Assembly: GCA_045652965.1 (NCBI GenBank)
Contig: JAZOLI010000092.1
Span: forward strand, 7,159-71,158
DNA length: 64,000 nt
Source of the DNA: Scatosoma sp045652965
GTDB lineage: Bacteria; Bacillota; Clostridia; Christensenellales; Borkfalkiaceae
Direction: 5' to 3'
Part shown: positions 32,162 through 41,202 of the stretch, piece after piece
How positions within the stretch are numbered: the first letter of the stretch is position 1
How the letters are laid out: each line of letters begins with the position of its first letter
Notes under the pieces: model-generated
Databases searched by the model: none
What the model saw: the letters and a program-made list of their open reading frames with translations, nothing else
Told to the model about the DNA's origin: nothing
Program-made: the position numbers and the translations under genes

Positions 32162-34162
32162 ATGAAAAATATTTACACAAAGAAAAAGCGGCTTGTTTTT
32201 AAAGCCGCTCTGTTTCTCTTAACCCTTCTTTGCACTTTCATTTTCCCCTTTGTAGGGGGCAGGTATAGAGCGAACGCGGTGCAAGCTTCCGCTGATGACT
32301 ATCCCTACGACATCATAAAGGTGCACAGCTATCAAGTTGACGTGAACGTTCGCAAGGATAGAAAGGTAGAAGTCAAAGAGAAAATCAAGGTCGAATTTTT
32401 GGCTTCGGGGTTGAGTAGGTTTTATCGTTCCCTGCCCATCGAAAACACGCGCTATACGAACGTTGTGGCATCGTGTGCTGGAAATGACAAATTTTTCTAC
32501 ACGGTTGAAGATAACCCCGATATGAGCGGATTTATCGATATCAACTGTGTGGGCGGCGCTGAGCGTGGCAACGTTTGGACGTATGACATTTCCTACACGG
32601 TGGAGCGTGGCGGAAACGAAATAGAAAACGGCATGCTCATCGACGTGATAGGCTACGGTTGGTCGGTGCCCTTAAACGACGTTTCCGTCAACGTGCATTT
32701 CCCTGCGGCGGTGGAGGAAGAGAGTTTAGAGCTTTATTCGGGAGGTTATGGCGCTAGCGGCAACGATGCGAGCGTTGTGATGCAGCTTTCCGCCGACAAG
32801 AAATCGCTTACCCTTACGGCGGAACGGTTGGAAGTCGTTTATAACGATTATTATTCTGAAAAAATGGCGCAAGGCATCACGCTTGGGTTTGTCCTTGGAG
32901 AAGGCGTGTTAAAGGATTATACGAGCACGAGAATATTTACCGATGACATGTGGAAAATCGTGCTTGCCATGGGAATTGCAATCGGGCTTGGCTTGCTTGC
33001 GCTCTTGTTCACGCCGTCGAAAAAGGAGATTATCACAACCGTAAACATCAAAGCTCCCGATCAAATGGATCCTATGAAAATGGGTAAATTGATTGACGGT
33101 ACGGTGGATGGCGAAGACGTGACGTCTATGCTCTATTATTTCGCGCATAAGGGCTATTTGGCGATTGATTTTGCAAACGAAGATGATCCGCGATTTATTC
33201 AAAAGGTGACAACGCTTCCCGAAACGGAATCGGTGCACGCGCGCACCCTTTTCAATGGTTTGTTTGCGCGCGCGGATAGGGAAGTGATTGCAGGAAAAAC
33301 GCCTTTCGATGACGACACGGTGATTATCTCTACGCGCGTTTCGCGCTTAAAGCACAAATTCTACGAAACCGCGGACAAGGCGATCAAACAAACGACGAAC
33401 GTGAAAATGTATGAGCCGAAATCGGTGGCGTTCTACGTGCTTGGCGGTGTAATCGGTTTGCTTTGCGGTTTGATCTTGCCCCTTGTTTTGAGCTTTGCAG
33501 TCGGTGGCGGATATACGTGTTTTGACGGGATTGCGTTCTTCGTGCCGATTGTGGCGATTTTGATTTTGGGTTTGCTTAAAGAAAACTATCGCTATAAATG
33601 GAAGAAATCCGCTTTGCTCGGCATGACGGCGGCGCAAATAGGCGTGGCAGCGTTGTTTGCGTTGATTTTCATTGCCTTTTTCGCTCCTCACGTTTTGACG
33701 GGTTATGAAAAAGCGGTGGTGTGCATGGGCGCGTTGCTTCCTACCTTTTTCACGCTCGATAAACTTGCCCGAACGGAAAAATATCGTGAAACGCTTGGGC
33801 AAATTTTAGGCTTTAAGGATTTTATCGTCGTGACGGAAGAAGAGAAAATCGAGTTTATGTTAAAGGAAAATCCCGAGCTTTATTATAAAGTGTTGCCGTA
33901 TGCGCAGGTTTTGGGTGTGACGGATGCGTGGGAGAAGAAATTTGAAAACATCACGCTCGCTCCGCCCGATTGGTGCATGGGCTCGCATATGACGGTGTTT
34001 GATTATATGCTCATCAATCATTCGATGACGAGAGCGATGCACACGGCGCTTGCCCGCCCTGATAGCGCGGGCGGCTCGTTTATCGGCAGAAGCGGCGGTG
34101 GTGGCGGCTTCGGTGGCTTTGGTGGCGGCGGCTTCGGCGGTGGTGGCGGCGGAGCACGGTAA
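32162..34162 (+). CDS. DUF2207 membrane protein with glycine-rich tail
   Basis: 666 residues. A signal sequence (about 10-35) precedes an extracytoplasmic DUF2207 domain (about 45-240, beginning IKVHSYQVDVNVRKDRKVEV). A membrane helix near 262-282 and a cytoplasmic segment follow, then a cluster of helices (about 420-520), another cytoplasmic domain and a carboxy-terminal run of Gly-Phe-Gly-rich sequence ending in GGGGGGAR. This layout is standard for the protein encoded beside LemA. The glycine tail probably is flexible. The start has no strong ribosome site and likely depends on coupling with lemA. Confidence 0.85.
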   Translation: MKNIYTKKKRLVFKAALFLLTLLCTFIFPFVGGRYRANAVQASADDYPYDIIKVHSYQVDVNVRKDRKVEVKEKIKVEFLASGLSRFYRSLPIENTRYTNVVASCAGNDKFFYTVEDNPDMSGFIDINCVGGAERGNVWTYDISYTVERGGNEIENGMLIDVIGYGWSVPLNDVSVNVHFPAAVEEESLELYSGGYGASGNDASVVMQLSADKKSLTLTAERLEVVYNDYYSEKMAQGITLGFVLGEGVLKDYTSTRIFTDDMWKIVLAMGIAIGLGLLALLFTPSKKEIITTVNIKAPDQMDPMKMGKLIDGTVDGEDVTSMLYYFAHKGYLAIDFANEDDPRFIQKVTTLPETESVHARTLFNGLFARADREVIAGKTPFDDDTVIISTRVSRLKHKFYETADKAIKQTTNVKMYEPKSVAFYVLGGVIGLLCGLILPLVLSFAVGGGYTCFDGIAFFVPIVAILILGLLKENYRYKWKKSALLGMTAAQIGVAALFALIFIAFFAPHVLTGYEKAVVCMGALLPTFFTLDKLARTEKYRETLGQILGFKDFIVVTEEEKIEFMLKENPELYYKVLPYAQVLGVTDAWEKKFENITLAPPDWCMGSHMTVFDYMLINHSMTRAMHTALARPDSAGGSFIGRSGGGGGFGGFGGGGFGGGGGGAR

Positions 34163-34185
34163 AGAAAAAACGAAATAAAAACAAA

Positions 34186-34216
34186 GCCCCCCGCTCATTG
34201 CGAGCGGGGGCGTTTT
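34186..34216. terminator. Bidirectional terminator, DUF2207 and DUF1508 genes
   Basis: GCCCCCCGCTC and GAGCGGGGGCG, an 11-bp stem with T and A tracts on the two sides. Confidence 0.85.
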
Positions 34217-34226
34217 ACGTTTAAAA

Positions 34227-35630
34227 TTATTTCGTAAGCGAAGGATCGGTTAAGATGGGGGAGTTGGCGGCGAAGCGTTGCACCGATTCTACCGCGCTTT
34301 GGCAACGGCGCTTGGTTTTATAATGTTCGCCAAGACACAAAAGCTGTCCGTTTTTGTTCAAAAGCTTGTAGATATAATCTCCGCGCTTGGTTAAAGAGAT
34401 GCGGAAATTGTTTTGTTCAATGTTCGTTTTATGCGTTTGAATGCCGTTTACCGCACCAACGTAGGTCGTATATTCTTCGCTAGATAAAAGCTTTTCGCCG
34501 TTGTTTGCAAACAACTCGAAATAGAACGCGTCGCTTCCGTCGGCGTCCTTGTGGCTAGTGATAATCCACTTTCCGTTTGCATTCTCCACAATAGGGGTGG
34601 GTTCGCCGTCCTCTTCCACGGGCACTTTCACAAGATGATCTTGCACGTTTTCATCTAAAACGGCAGTTTTTGCAAAACGCTTGGTCGATTCGATCGCGCT
34701 TTCACAACGCGTGCGAGTGGGATAGTTTTCACCCATGCAAAGGAGCATGTTTTTGCCGCTTAAAAGCTTGAAAATGTAATCGCCTTTTTTAGAAAGAGTG
34801 ATTTTGAAATTGCCCTTTTCAATGTTTGCCTTGTGCGTTGCAATGCCACGAAGCGCACCGCTATACGACGTATATTCTTCGCTAGAGAGAAGCTTTTCGC
34901 CGTTAGAAGCGTGGAGCTCGAAGAAATAAGTTTCGTCTTCTGCGCTTTCCGCCTCGTCGGTGAGCACGCGGCAAATCGTCCATTTTCCGCTATATTTCGC
35001 CGCCTCTTCCGTTTCGTCTTCGTCGTCGCCGAGTGCTTTTTGCACGGCGGCTTGTTTTTTTGCTTTTGCCTTTTCCGCCGTAGCTTTATCTCTCTTTAAT
35101 TTTTGCGCGTGTTCCTTTTGTGAACGCTCTTCCACCGCCTTTGCGATCGGGTCTTTTTCTTCGGCAGGGGTTTCGTTTGCTTCCGCTTTTGCTTCCGCTT
35201 TTGCTTCCGCTTTTTTCGCAGTCTTTTTAGATGCAGTTTTTTTAGCCGTCGCTTTTTCCTGCGCTTCTCTTTCGGCTTGCTCTTGCGCTTCTTTCGCGGC
35301 TTTTTCGGCAGCTACACGCTCTTCTTCTTCGCGCTCTTCACGCTCTAAGCGTTCCCAAACGGCACGGCGAGCGGCTTCTTTTGCCGCCTTTTCTTCTTCC
35401 GCGCTCATGGGCTTTGATTGCGCTTGAGCAGGGAGTGGCTGTGTGGTCGCGTTATCTTTTTGTGACTTCGCTTGTTGTTCTTGATTTGATTGATTCGCTT
35501 TCGAGCGTTTGATCGAAAGGGCAATGATCACGATAAGCAAAATCACGATCGCCGCAAGCGCTGCAATGAGCACGTATGCAAGCATAGGATTTGCTTTTAA
35601 ATAATCAATACATTGATAGATAAATTCCAT
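34227..35630 (-). CDS. Membrane-anchored protein with Lys/Ala/Glu-rich stalk and two DUF1508 (YegP) domains
   Basis: 467 residues. One amino-terminal helix (about 17-42), then about 170 residues of charged, alanine-rich sequence including AEAKAEAKAEANE repeats, predicted helical stalk. Two tandem DUF1508 units follow (about 215-325 and 345-460), each with the GKW, FYFEL, NGEKLLSSEEYT and GDYIYKLL strands. DUF1508 is usually a small single or duplicated free protein; here it is tethered to the membrane. Orientation, with the stalk inside or outside, is unclear. AAGGAG sets the start. Own promoter at 35724-35696. Confidence 0.78.
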   Translation of the reverse strand: MEFIYQCIDYLKANPMLAYVLIAALAAIVILLIVIIALSIKRSKANQSNQEQQAKSQKDNATTQPLPAQAQSKPMSAEEEKAAKEAARRAVWERLEREEREEEERVAAEKAAKEAQEQAEREAQEKATAKKTASKKTAKKAEAKAEAKAEANETPAEEKDPIAKAVEERSQKEHAQKLKRDKATAEKAKAKKQAAVQKALGDDEDETEEAAKYSGKWTICRVLTDEAESAEDETYFFELHASNGEKLLSSEEYTSYSGALRGIATHKANIEKGNFKITLSKKGDYIFKLLSGKNMLLCMGENYPTRTRCESAIESTKRFAKTAVLDENVQDHLVKVPVEEDGEPTPIVENANGKWIITSHKDADGSDAFYFELFANNGEKLLSSEEYTTYVGAVNGIQTHKTNIEQNNFRISLTKRGDYIYKLLNKNGQLLCLGEHYKTKRRCQSAVESVQRFAANSPILTDPSLTK

Positions 35631-35695
35631 AACCGACTCCTTAATTTTTATTTCTATTCGTATGCTTTACGTTGCTATATATATCTTATACGTAT

Positions 35696-35724
35696 ATTTT
35701 AATATAAAATAACAAAAATGTCAA
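35696..35724 (-). promoter_or_regulatory. Promoter of the DUF1508 gene
   Basis: TTGACA (35724-35719), 17 bp, TAAAAT (35701-35696) on the minus strand. Confidence 0.7.
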
Positions 35725-35763
35725 TGTTCCGTCAAAAATTTTTTCGCTAATTTTTCAAAAAAA

Positions 35764-35792
35764 TTGACATTTATCCCCAAATGCGTTAAAAT
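35764..35792 (+). promoter_or_regulatory. Promoter giving a leaderless flavoprotein mRNA
   Basis: TTGACA (35764-35769), 17 bp, TAAAAT (35787-35792); the predicted start at 35799 is the A of ATG. Confidence 0.7.
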
Positions 35793-35798
35793 GTAAAT

Positions 35799-37052
35799 AT
35801 GGAAAAGATGAAAACGGCAATTATCGGTGGTGGCGCTGCGGGGCTCGTGCTTGCTAGCGCTTTGGAAAACAAGGAAAAAACGGTTGTGTTTGAACGCGGC
35901 GAAAGGGTGGGCAAAAAACTTGCCGCCACGGGCAACGGGCAGGGCAATGTGAGCAATCTCGGCGTGACGAGAGAAGATTATTTTTCATTTTCAGGCGGTG
36001 AAACGCTTGCAAAAGAAATCGTTTCTCGCTACGATGATAGCTCTCTTTGCACCTATTTTGAAAACGCAGGCGTGCTTTTGATCACCGACGAGCGGGGCAG
36101 AATTTATCCTGCAGGTAGACAGGCTTCTGCGCTTGGGGACGCGCTTAGAAATTTGCTTTCCACGCGTGAGAGCGTGGAAGTGCGCACGAAAACGCGCGTT
36201 TGTGATCTTGAAAAAACAAACGGCGGCTTTATTTTGTGCGTTGAGAAAGAGAACGGCGAAAAAGAAAAGGTGTTTGCGGAAACGGTTGTGCTTTGCGCCG
36301 GCGGCTCGGCGGCAAAATCGTTCGGCACGGACGGCTCGGCTTACGCGCTCGCGCAAAAATTAGGGCATACGATCACTCAGCTTTACCCTTCGCTCGTGCA
36401 ACTGAAAGCCGACACGAAAGATATAAAAACGCTCAAAGGTATCCGCGTGCCCGACGCAACGGTGACGGCTTATTATACCGACGTTTTAGGCGGCGCGTCC
36501 TGCCAACGCTCGGTGCAAATCACGGGGGATATTATGTTCGCCGATTACGGCGTTTCAGGGGATGCAATTTTTAGGCTCTCTCCCTTTTTAACCCACCGTT
36601 TGCAAAATGGCGTTAGCCTTTCTATCGATTTTTTACCTGCGTTCACTGAGGAGCAAATTTATCAATCGCTTTTGAAAAAGCAGGCGAAGTTCCCCCATGT
36701 TGCAACGGGCGAAATACTGTGCGGTTTTGTCAACAACCAAATTGCAAGAGTGGTGATGAAACGAGCTGGTGGCGATTTAAAGGCGGCAGCAAAGCTCGTT
36801 AAGGCGTTCACGCTTGTTATCACGGGGCATATGGGTTTTGACTTGGCGCAAGTGACCAAGGGTGGAATCCGCATGGACGAAGTGGACGAAAACTTGCAAA
36901 GTAAAAAGCAAAACGGGTTGTATTTCGCAGGGGAAATGTTAGATGTCGACGGACAGTGCGGCGGCTACAATTTGCAATGGGCGTATGCTTCCGCGCGCTG
37001 TGTGGCGGCGGCGATTGATGAAAAACAACAAAAACAAAGGGGGCAGGTATGA
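35799..37052 (+). CDS. FAD-dependent oxidoreductase, HI0933/BaiN family
   Basis: 417 residues. The Rossmann FAD-binding start IIGGGAAGLVLASALE (about 7-22) is followed by GKKLAATGNGQGNVSN, the HI0933 signature, and the closing GGYNLQWAYASA block near the carboxy end. BaiN-type enzymes reduce steroid or other double bonds, but most family members are uncharacterised. No ribosome site is present and the ATG coincides with the predicted transcription start. The stop overlaps the next flavoprotein start by four bases, so the two are one coupled unit. Confidence 0.87.
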   Translation: MEKMKTAIIGGGAAGLVLASALENKEKTVVFERGERVGKKLAATGNGQGNVSNLGVTREDYFSFSGGETLAKEIVSRYDDSSLCTYFENAGVLLITDERGRIYPAGRQASALGDALRNLLSTRESVEVRTKTRVCDLEKTNGGFILCVEKENGEKEKVFAETVVLCAGGSAAKSFGTDGSAYALAQKLGHTITQLYPSLVQLKADTKDIKTLKGIRVPDATVTAYYTDVLGGASCQRSVQITGDIMFADYGVSGDAIFRLSPFLTHRLQNGVSLSIDFLPAFTEEQIYQSLLKKQAKFPHVATGEILCGFVNNQIARVVMKRAGGDLKAAAKLVKAFTLVITGHMGFDLAQVTKGGIRMDEVDENLQSKKQNGLYFAGEMLDVDGQCGGYNLQWAYASARCVAAAIDEKQQKQRGQV

Positions 37053-38626
37053 GTTTACGCACCCTTTCGGATATAAAACTTCCGATCGGAACAAGCGAAG
37101 CGGAGCTTATCAAGATTGCAACAAAAAAGCTTGGAACAAAGCCTGCTTATTTTGCGATCAAGAAGAAATCGCTTGATGCTCGCAATAAATCGGACATAAA
37201 ATATATCTATACTATTGAATTTTCAAATCAAGCTCCGCCCAAGAAACCTGCGCTTCAGCGTTTGCCGAAAAACAAACTGCCTAAAAAACAAGTGGCAGTG
37301 ATCGGTGGTGGACCTGCAGGCTTGTTTTGTGCGTTGCGGCTGATTGAGCGAGGGATCGCCCCCGTTTTGTTTGAGCGCGGCGCGTGCGTGGAAGAGCGGG
37401 AAAAGGACATTCAAACGTTTATACAAACAAAAACGCTCAACGTGCAATCGAACGTGCAATTTGGCGAAGGCGGTGCGGGTACGTTTTCCGATGGCAAACT
37501 CAACACGCAAACGCATAGCCCCTTAAACCGCGAAGTGCTGGAAACGTTCGTCCGCTTTGGCGCGCCCGAAGAAATTTTATGGCTCAACAAGCCGCATATC
37601 GGCAGCGACAACTTGAAAAAGGTTGTCAAAAACATGCGCGAATATATTTTGGCGAACGGTGGAAGCGTGTGCTTTAATGCCCGCATGACGGACATAAAAA
37701 TAAAAGGCGGCGCGGTGCAAAGCATCGTTGTTGAAAGCGATAAAAGCACTTTGCAGGTGGAAGTTTCCGCGCTCGTGCTCGCGATCGGGCATAGCGCAAG
37801 GGATACTTTTGAATTGCTTGCGAGCAAAAATTTAAAAATGACGGCGAAAGATTTTGCCGTGGGCGTGCGCATCGAGCATTTGCAAAACGAAATCGGCTTT
37901 TCGCAATACGGCGCTTCTTTTGGGCGGCTTCCTGCCGCCGATTATAAGCTCGTGTCGCATGCAAGCGAGCGCGCGGCGTTCACCTTTTGCATGTGCCCCG
38001 GTGGTTTGGTTATGCCTGCCACGAGCGAAGAAGGGGGCGTTGTCACCAACGGCATGAGCAATTATGCGAGAAATGAAAAAAATGCGAACGCGGCGTTGAT
38101 TGCGCAGGTGTATAAAAGGGATTTCGGGCAAGATTTTGAGAAAAATCCGCTTGCCGGCGTGGAATTTCAACGCACGATTGAGCGAAAGGCGTTTGCGCTT
38201 GGCGGCGGTGATTATCGCGCGCCCGTACAGCTCGTCGGCGATTTTCTAAAAGGGAAAACGAGCGATCGTTTTGGAAAGGTTATTCCTAGCTACGGCGCAG
38301 GCACGACGTTTGTGGAGCTGGGAGAAGTGTTGCCGAGTTTTATAAACGAAACGCTCAAAAGCGCGATCGTGGACATGGATAAACGGCTCAAAGGCTTTGC
38401 CGATCCCGAAGCGGTGCTCACGGCGGCGGAAACGCGCACGAGCTCGCCCGTTCGGATCGAGCGCGGCGAAGATTTACAATCGGTGTCGACAAAAGGTGTG
38501 TATCCTTGCGGAGAAGGGGCTGGGTATGCAGGCGGCATCACTTCGTCGGCAGCAGACGGCATACGAGCGGCGGAAGCAATTTATGAGGCGTTGCTGAATG
38601 AACGTTTAAACACTTGCATTTTGTAA
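37049..38626 (+). CDS. FAD-dependent dehydrogenase (COG2509-like)
   Basis: 525 residues. About 85 amino-terminal residues precede the FAD-binding VAVIGGGPAGLFCALRLIE (about 86-104), the usual layout of this uncharacterised flavoprotein group. Internal VQFGEGGAGTFSDGKLNT and late PCGEGAGYAGGITSSAADG segments bind the flavin. The start ATGA overlaps the stop of the upstream BaiN-like gene, so a shared role is likely, but the substrate is unknown. GGGGGCAGGT provides the ribosome site inside the upstream gene. Confidence 0.87.
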   Translation: MSLRTLSDIKLPIGTSEAELIKIATKKLGTKPAYFAIKKKSLDARNKSDIKYIYTIEFSNQAPPKKPALQRLPKNKLPKKQVAVIGGGPAGLFCALRLIERGIAPVLFERGACVEEREKDIQTFIQTKTLNVQSNVQFGEGGAGTFSDGKLNTQTHSPLNREVLETFVRFGAPEEILWLNKPHIGSDNLKKVVKNMREYILANGGSVCFNARMTDIKIKGGAVQSIVVESDKSTLQVEVSALVLAIGHSARDTFELLASKNLKMTAKDFAVGVRIEHLQNEIGFSQYGASFGRLPAADYKLVSHASERAAFTFCMCPGGLVMPATSEEGGVVTNGMSNYARNEKNANAALIAQVYKRDFGQDFEKNPLAGVEFQRTIERKAFALGGGDYRAPVQLVGDFLKGKTSDRFGKVIPSYGAGTTFVELGEVLPSFINETLKSAIVDMDKRLKGFADPEAVLTAAETRTSSPVRIERGEDLQSVSTKGVYPCGEGAGYAGGITSSAADGIRAAEAIYEALLNERLNTCIL

Positions 38627-38642
38627 AAATAAATGGTATAAT
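38614..38642 (+). promoter_or_regulatory. Promoter giving a leaderless FNT-CPCC mRNA
   Basis: TTGCAT (38614-38619), 17 bp, TATAAT (38637-38642) with an extended TGG. The start near 38649 leaves three bases before ATG 38652. Confidence 0.7.
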
Positions 38643-38651
38643 TGTAAAGCT

Positions 38652-39587
38652 ATGATGAGATTTGAAAAAATGACGAAGAAGGACTTTATCGTGTTTTGCG
38701 TGGCGTCCGTATTCGGTGGTATTATGGTTGGCATAGGCGGCGTAGGGTTATTGCTTTCGCTTGCCACAATGGAAGGGGCTATGGGCAAGCTTGTGGGCGC
38801 AATCGTGTTCTCGCTGGCAATGTTTGTCGTCACTACGTTTGGATTATATTTAATCACGGGGCTTTCTACGCGTATTTTAACAATGCGGATAAAGAACTTA
38901 TGGTCGTTGCCTGTGAGTCTATTTTTTAACCTGATCGGAATTGCTTTTACGGCGCTACTCGTTGAATTTTCACATTCGCACGGCGTTGTGGCTGAGGCGG
39001 CGCGAGATCTCGTTCTCACTAAGCTTTGCGAACATGATTGGGCGTTGCATTCCCTTTGTTCGGGTGTGTTGTGCGGTATGCTTATCGGGCTTTCGGTGTT
39101 TTTATCTCATTATACGTCCAAGAAAAATCTTTCGGCGACGGTTGGGGTTGTGTTTCCCGTGTTTGTGTTCGTGTTTTGTGGGTTTGATAACTCGCTTGCG
39201 AACGTCTTTTATATCTTTGCTTGTGGCGAAATCACTTGGCAAAGCATGGGTTATTGCCTGATTTCCTTGATCGGAAACTTGATTGGCGGCGTACTTGTTT
39301 CCGTCTTGCCGCTCATCAAGAAAAAGGACGAGCCGAAAAAATATAAATGCCCCTGTTGCGGCTATTTCACCTTTGAAAAAAAGGAGCGGGCTTATGATAT
39401 TTGCCCCGTGTGTTTTTGGGAAGACGATCCCGAACAGTTTAAAAATCCCACGCTTGCAGGGGGAGCAAATCACGTTTCTCTTTGTGATGCGCGTGCACAT
39501 TTTAAACAGTTTGGCGCGTGCGATACGGAAATGAAAAAATATGTGCGCGGACCGAAAAAGGACGAGTTGCACGGCTACGATAGATAA
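38652..39587 (+). CDS. Formate/nitrite transporter (FNT)-like channel fused to a CPCC cysteine-rich domain
   Basis: 311 residues. Residues about 10-222 have six hydrophobic helices and FNT hallmarks: GIGGVGLLLSL (about 28-38), GFDNSLANVF (177-186) and LIGNLIGG (206-213). In characterised FNT channels the fourth motif is FEHS-ANMF with a central histidine; here that position is N180. Residues about 231-311 form a separate CPCC domain with CPCC (233-236) and CPVCFWEDDP (251-260), normally a stand-alone zinc-ribbon-like protein. Substrate is thus open: formate, nitrite, lactate or hydrosulfide. The mRNA is probably leaderless. Confidence 0.72.
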   Translation: MMRFEKMTKKDFIVFCVASVFGGIMVGIGGVGLLLSLATMEGAMGKLVGAIVFSLAMFVVTTFGLYLITGLSTRILTMRIKNLWSLPVSLFFNLIGIAFTALLVEFSHSHGVVAEAARDLVLTKLCEHDWALHSLCSGVLCGMLIGLSVFLSHYTSKKNLSATVGVVFPVFVFVFCGFDNSLANVFYIFACGEITWQSMGYCLISLIGNLIGGVLVSVLPLIKKKDEPKKYKCPCCGYFTFEKKERAYDICPVCFWEDDPEQFKNPTLAGGANHVSLCDARAHFKQFGACDTEMKKYVRGPKKDELHGYDR

Positions 39588-39606
39588 AAAAACGAACAAA
39601 ATAAAA

Positions 39607-39635
39607 AGCGCGAGTTGCTAAAAACAACTCGCGCT
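39607..39635. terminator. Bidirectional terminator, FNT-CPCC and M20 dipeptidase genes
   Basis: AGCGCGAGTTG and CAACTCGCGCT, a perfect 11-bp stem with A- and T-rich flanks. Confidence 0.85.
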
Positions 39636-39652
39636 AAAATTTTATCAAATTT

Positions 39653-41035
39653 TTATTTTATCGGTCTTATCCAACCAATGCGGATATATTTAGGTTTTGA
39701 AATTTCCTTAATCGCTTCATAATAAATTTCGCTAAGTTTTTGGATATGTTCAAAGGTGATATATTCGTTGGGTTGGTGGATCACGTCTTCCGTTTCAGGA
39801 AGATAAGGTCCAAAGCCGCACCCGCATTTGAGCGCCCTTGCATACGTGCCGCCACCGATAGCAAGCGGAGCGCTTTCGCATCCCGTGATTTGGGCATACA
39901 CCCCAGACAGGGTTGAGATCAACGCGCCGTTTGGATCGTTGTAAAGGGGATCTTTATAGCTTTCGATTGCATATTCTAAACCAAGCGTATCAAGTTTTTC
40001 AGTGATTGTTTTAAGCTGCATCGTGGCAGGGAAACGTACGTCGGAAGTGATCTTTAAAACGCCGTTTGAAAAGCTTGCAACGTTGGGTGAAAGGGTTAAA
40101 AATCCCGTTTCGTCGCAAAGCGTTTTTAAGCCGAGCGAATCGCCGAACAAAACGTTGTAAGCCGTTTGACAGCTTTCGTTGAACGAGCCGAGAAAGGCAA
40201 GAAGCGATTCGATTGCGTTTGCACCCTTGTCGGGGGTTGACCCATGTGCGGATTTTCCACGTACTTTTAAAATGTTTGTGGTGTTATCGTAGGAAAAGGA
40301 CGTGCCTGCAATTTGGTTTTCGTATCCCACGAGTTTTGCACCTGCCTTTTTTGTGAGCGTTGCGCTCGCTAAATCGCAAACCATGTTTGCTCTCTCGCCT
40401 GCTTTAAAAGCGGTGAACGGAGCGTTTTCAATGGGGAAAGACAGGGTGAAATGGAGAATGCCTTTTTCCGCGTAGATCACGGGGAAATCGGCGTCGGGGG
40501 TAAACCCTTCTTCGGGCATTGTTGCAACTTTGTTATAATGCTCAATACACTTCCACCCGCATTCTTCGTTGCAACCAACAATCAGCTTAATCGTGCGCTT
40601 AGGTGCAAAGCCCGAATCTTTCAAAGCTTTGAGCGCGTATAAGCAAATGATTGCAGGGGTTTTATCGTCCAGCGTGCCGCGACCCCAAATTTTTTTGCCG
40701 CCCACGCCGCCATCGGATAAATCGTCGTTGATGACACCGCCAAAGGGGGGATAGTTCCAACCGTTTCCTGCGGGCACGACGTCGAGATGCGCCAAAATGG
40801 CAAAATCCTTGCCCCTGCCAAACACCACTTCGCCGATATAGTTATCATAGTTTTTCGTTTCAAAGCCAAAGCTCGAAGCAAGATCCAAGAAAAACTGCAA
40901 ACAATCCGCCGTTTCTTTTCCGAACGGATATTCGCCGTTTTCCCCTGCGGCAGGCTTTAAGGAAGAATCGAATTTAAGAATATCGACCGTCGAAGATACG
41001 ATCTCGTCGAAATATTTATCCATAACGTGTGCCAT
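39653..41035 (-). CDS. M20-family dipeptidase (PepV-like)
   Basis: 460 residues, the length of PepV/Sapep enzymes that cleave dipeptides in the cytoplasm. Zinc ligands can be read as LAHLDVVPAGNGW (about 79-91), WGRGTLDDKTP with the bridging Asp (about 116-126), CNEECGWKC (about 154-162) with the catalytic Glu pair, and a late histidine in DVIHQPNEY. A lid domain lies between. TAGGATGG precedes the start. The promoter TTTACC-17-TATAAT lies at 41095-41067 on the minus strand. Confidence 0.9.
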   Translation of the reverse strand: MAHVMDKYFDEIVSSTVDILKFDSSLKPAAGENGEYPFGKETADCLQFFLDLASSFGFETKNYDNYIGEVVFGRGKDFAILAHLDVVPAGNGWNYPPFGGVINDDLSDGGVGGKKIWGRGTLDDKTPAIICLYALKALKDSGFAPKRTIKLIVGCNEECGWKCIEHYNKVATMPEEGFTPDADFPVIYAEKGILHFTLSFPIENAPFTAFKAGERANMVCDLASATLTKKAGAKLVGYENQIAGTSFSYDNTTNILKVRGKSAHGSTPDKGANAIESLLAFLGSFNESCQTAYNVLFGDSLGLKTLCDETGFLTLSPNVASFSNGVLKITSDVRFPATMQLKTITEKLDTLGLEYAIESYKDPLYNDPNGALISTLSGVYAQITGCESAPLAIGGGTYARALKCGCGFGPYLPETEDVIHQPNEYITFEHIQKLSEIYYEAIKEISKPKYIRIGWIRPIK

Positions 41036-41066
41036 AAATTTACCATCCTAAGCTTTTGATACTATT

Positions 41067-41095
41067 ATTATACACGATTTTACCGTTTAGGTAAA
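41067..41095 (-). promoter_or_regulatory. Promoter of the M20 dipeptidase gene
   Basis: TTTACC (41095-41090), 17 bp, TATAAT (41072-41067) on the minus strand; leader about 25 nt. Confidence 0.65.
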
Positions 41096-41144
41096 GAAAA
41101 TGAAAGGGAAAGAACAAAAAAATTATTTTTTTTCGGGCTTGCTT

Positions 41145-41173
41145 TTGACTTTTATAAGAAATTATGCTACAAT
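41145..41173 (+). promoter_or_regulatory. Promoter of the radC-HAD-cysK run
   Basis: TTGACT (41145-41150), 17 bp, TACAAT (41168-41173), leader about 23 nt with AAAGGAG. Confidence 0.7.
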
Positions 41174-41202
41174 AAAAGGGAAATTGTTAAAGGAGAAGCA
41201 AC

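Noticed and set aside
34033..34162. Glycine-rich tail of DUF2207 protein as an unusual repeat
   Set aside because: Gly-rich tails are normal in LemA-associated DUF2207 proteins.
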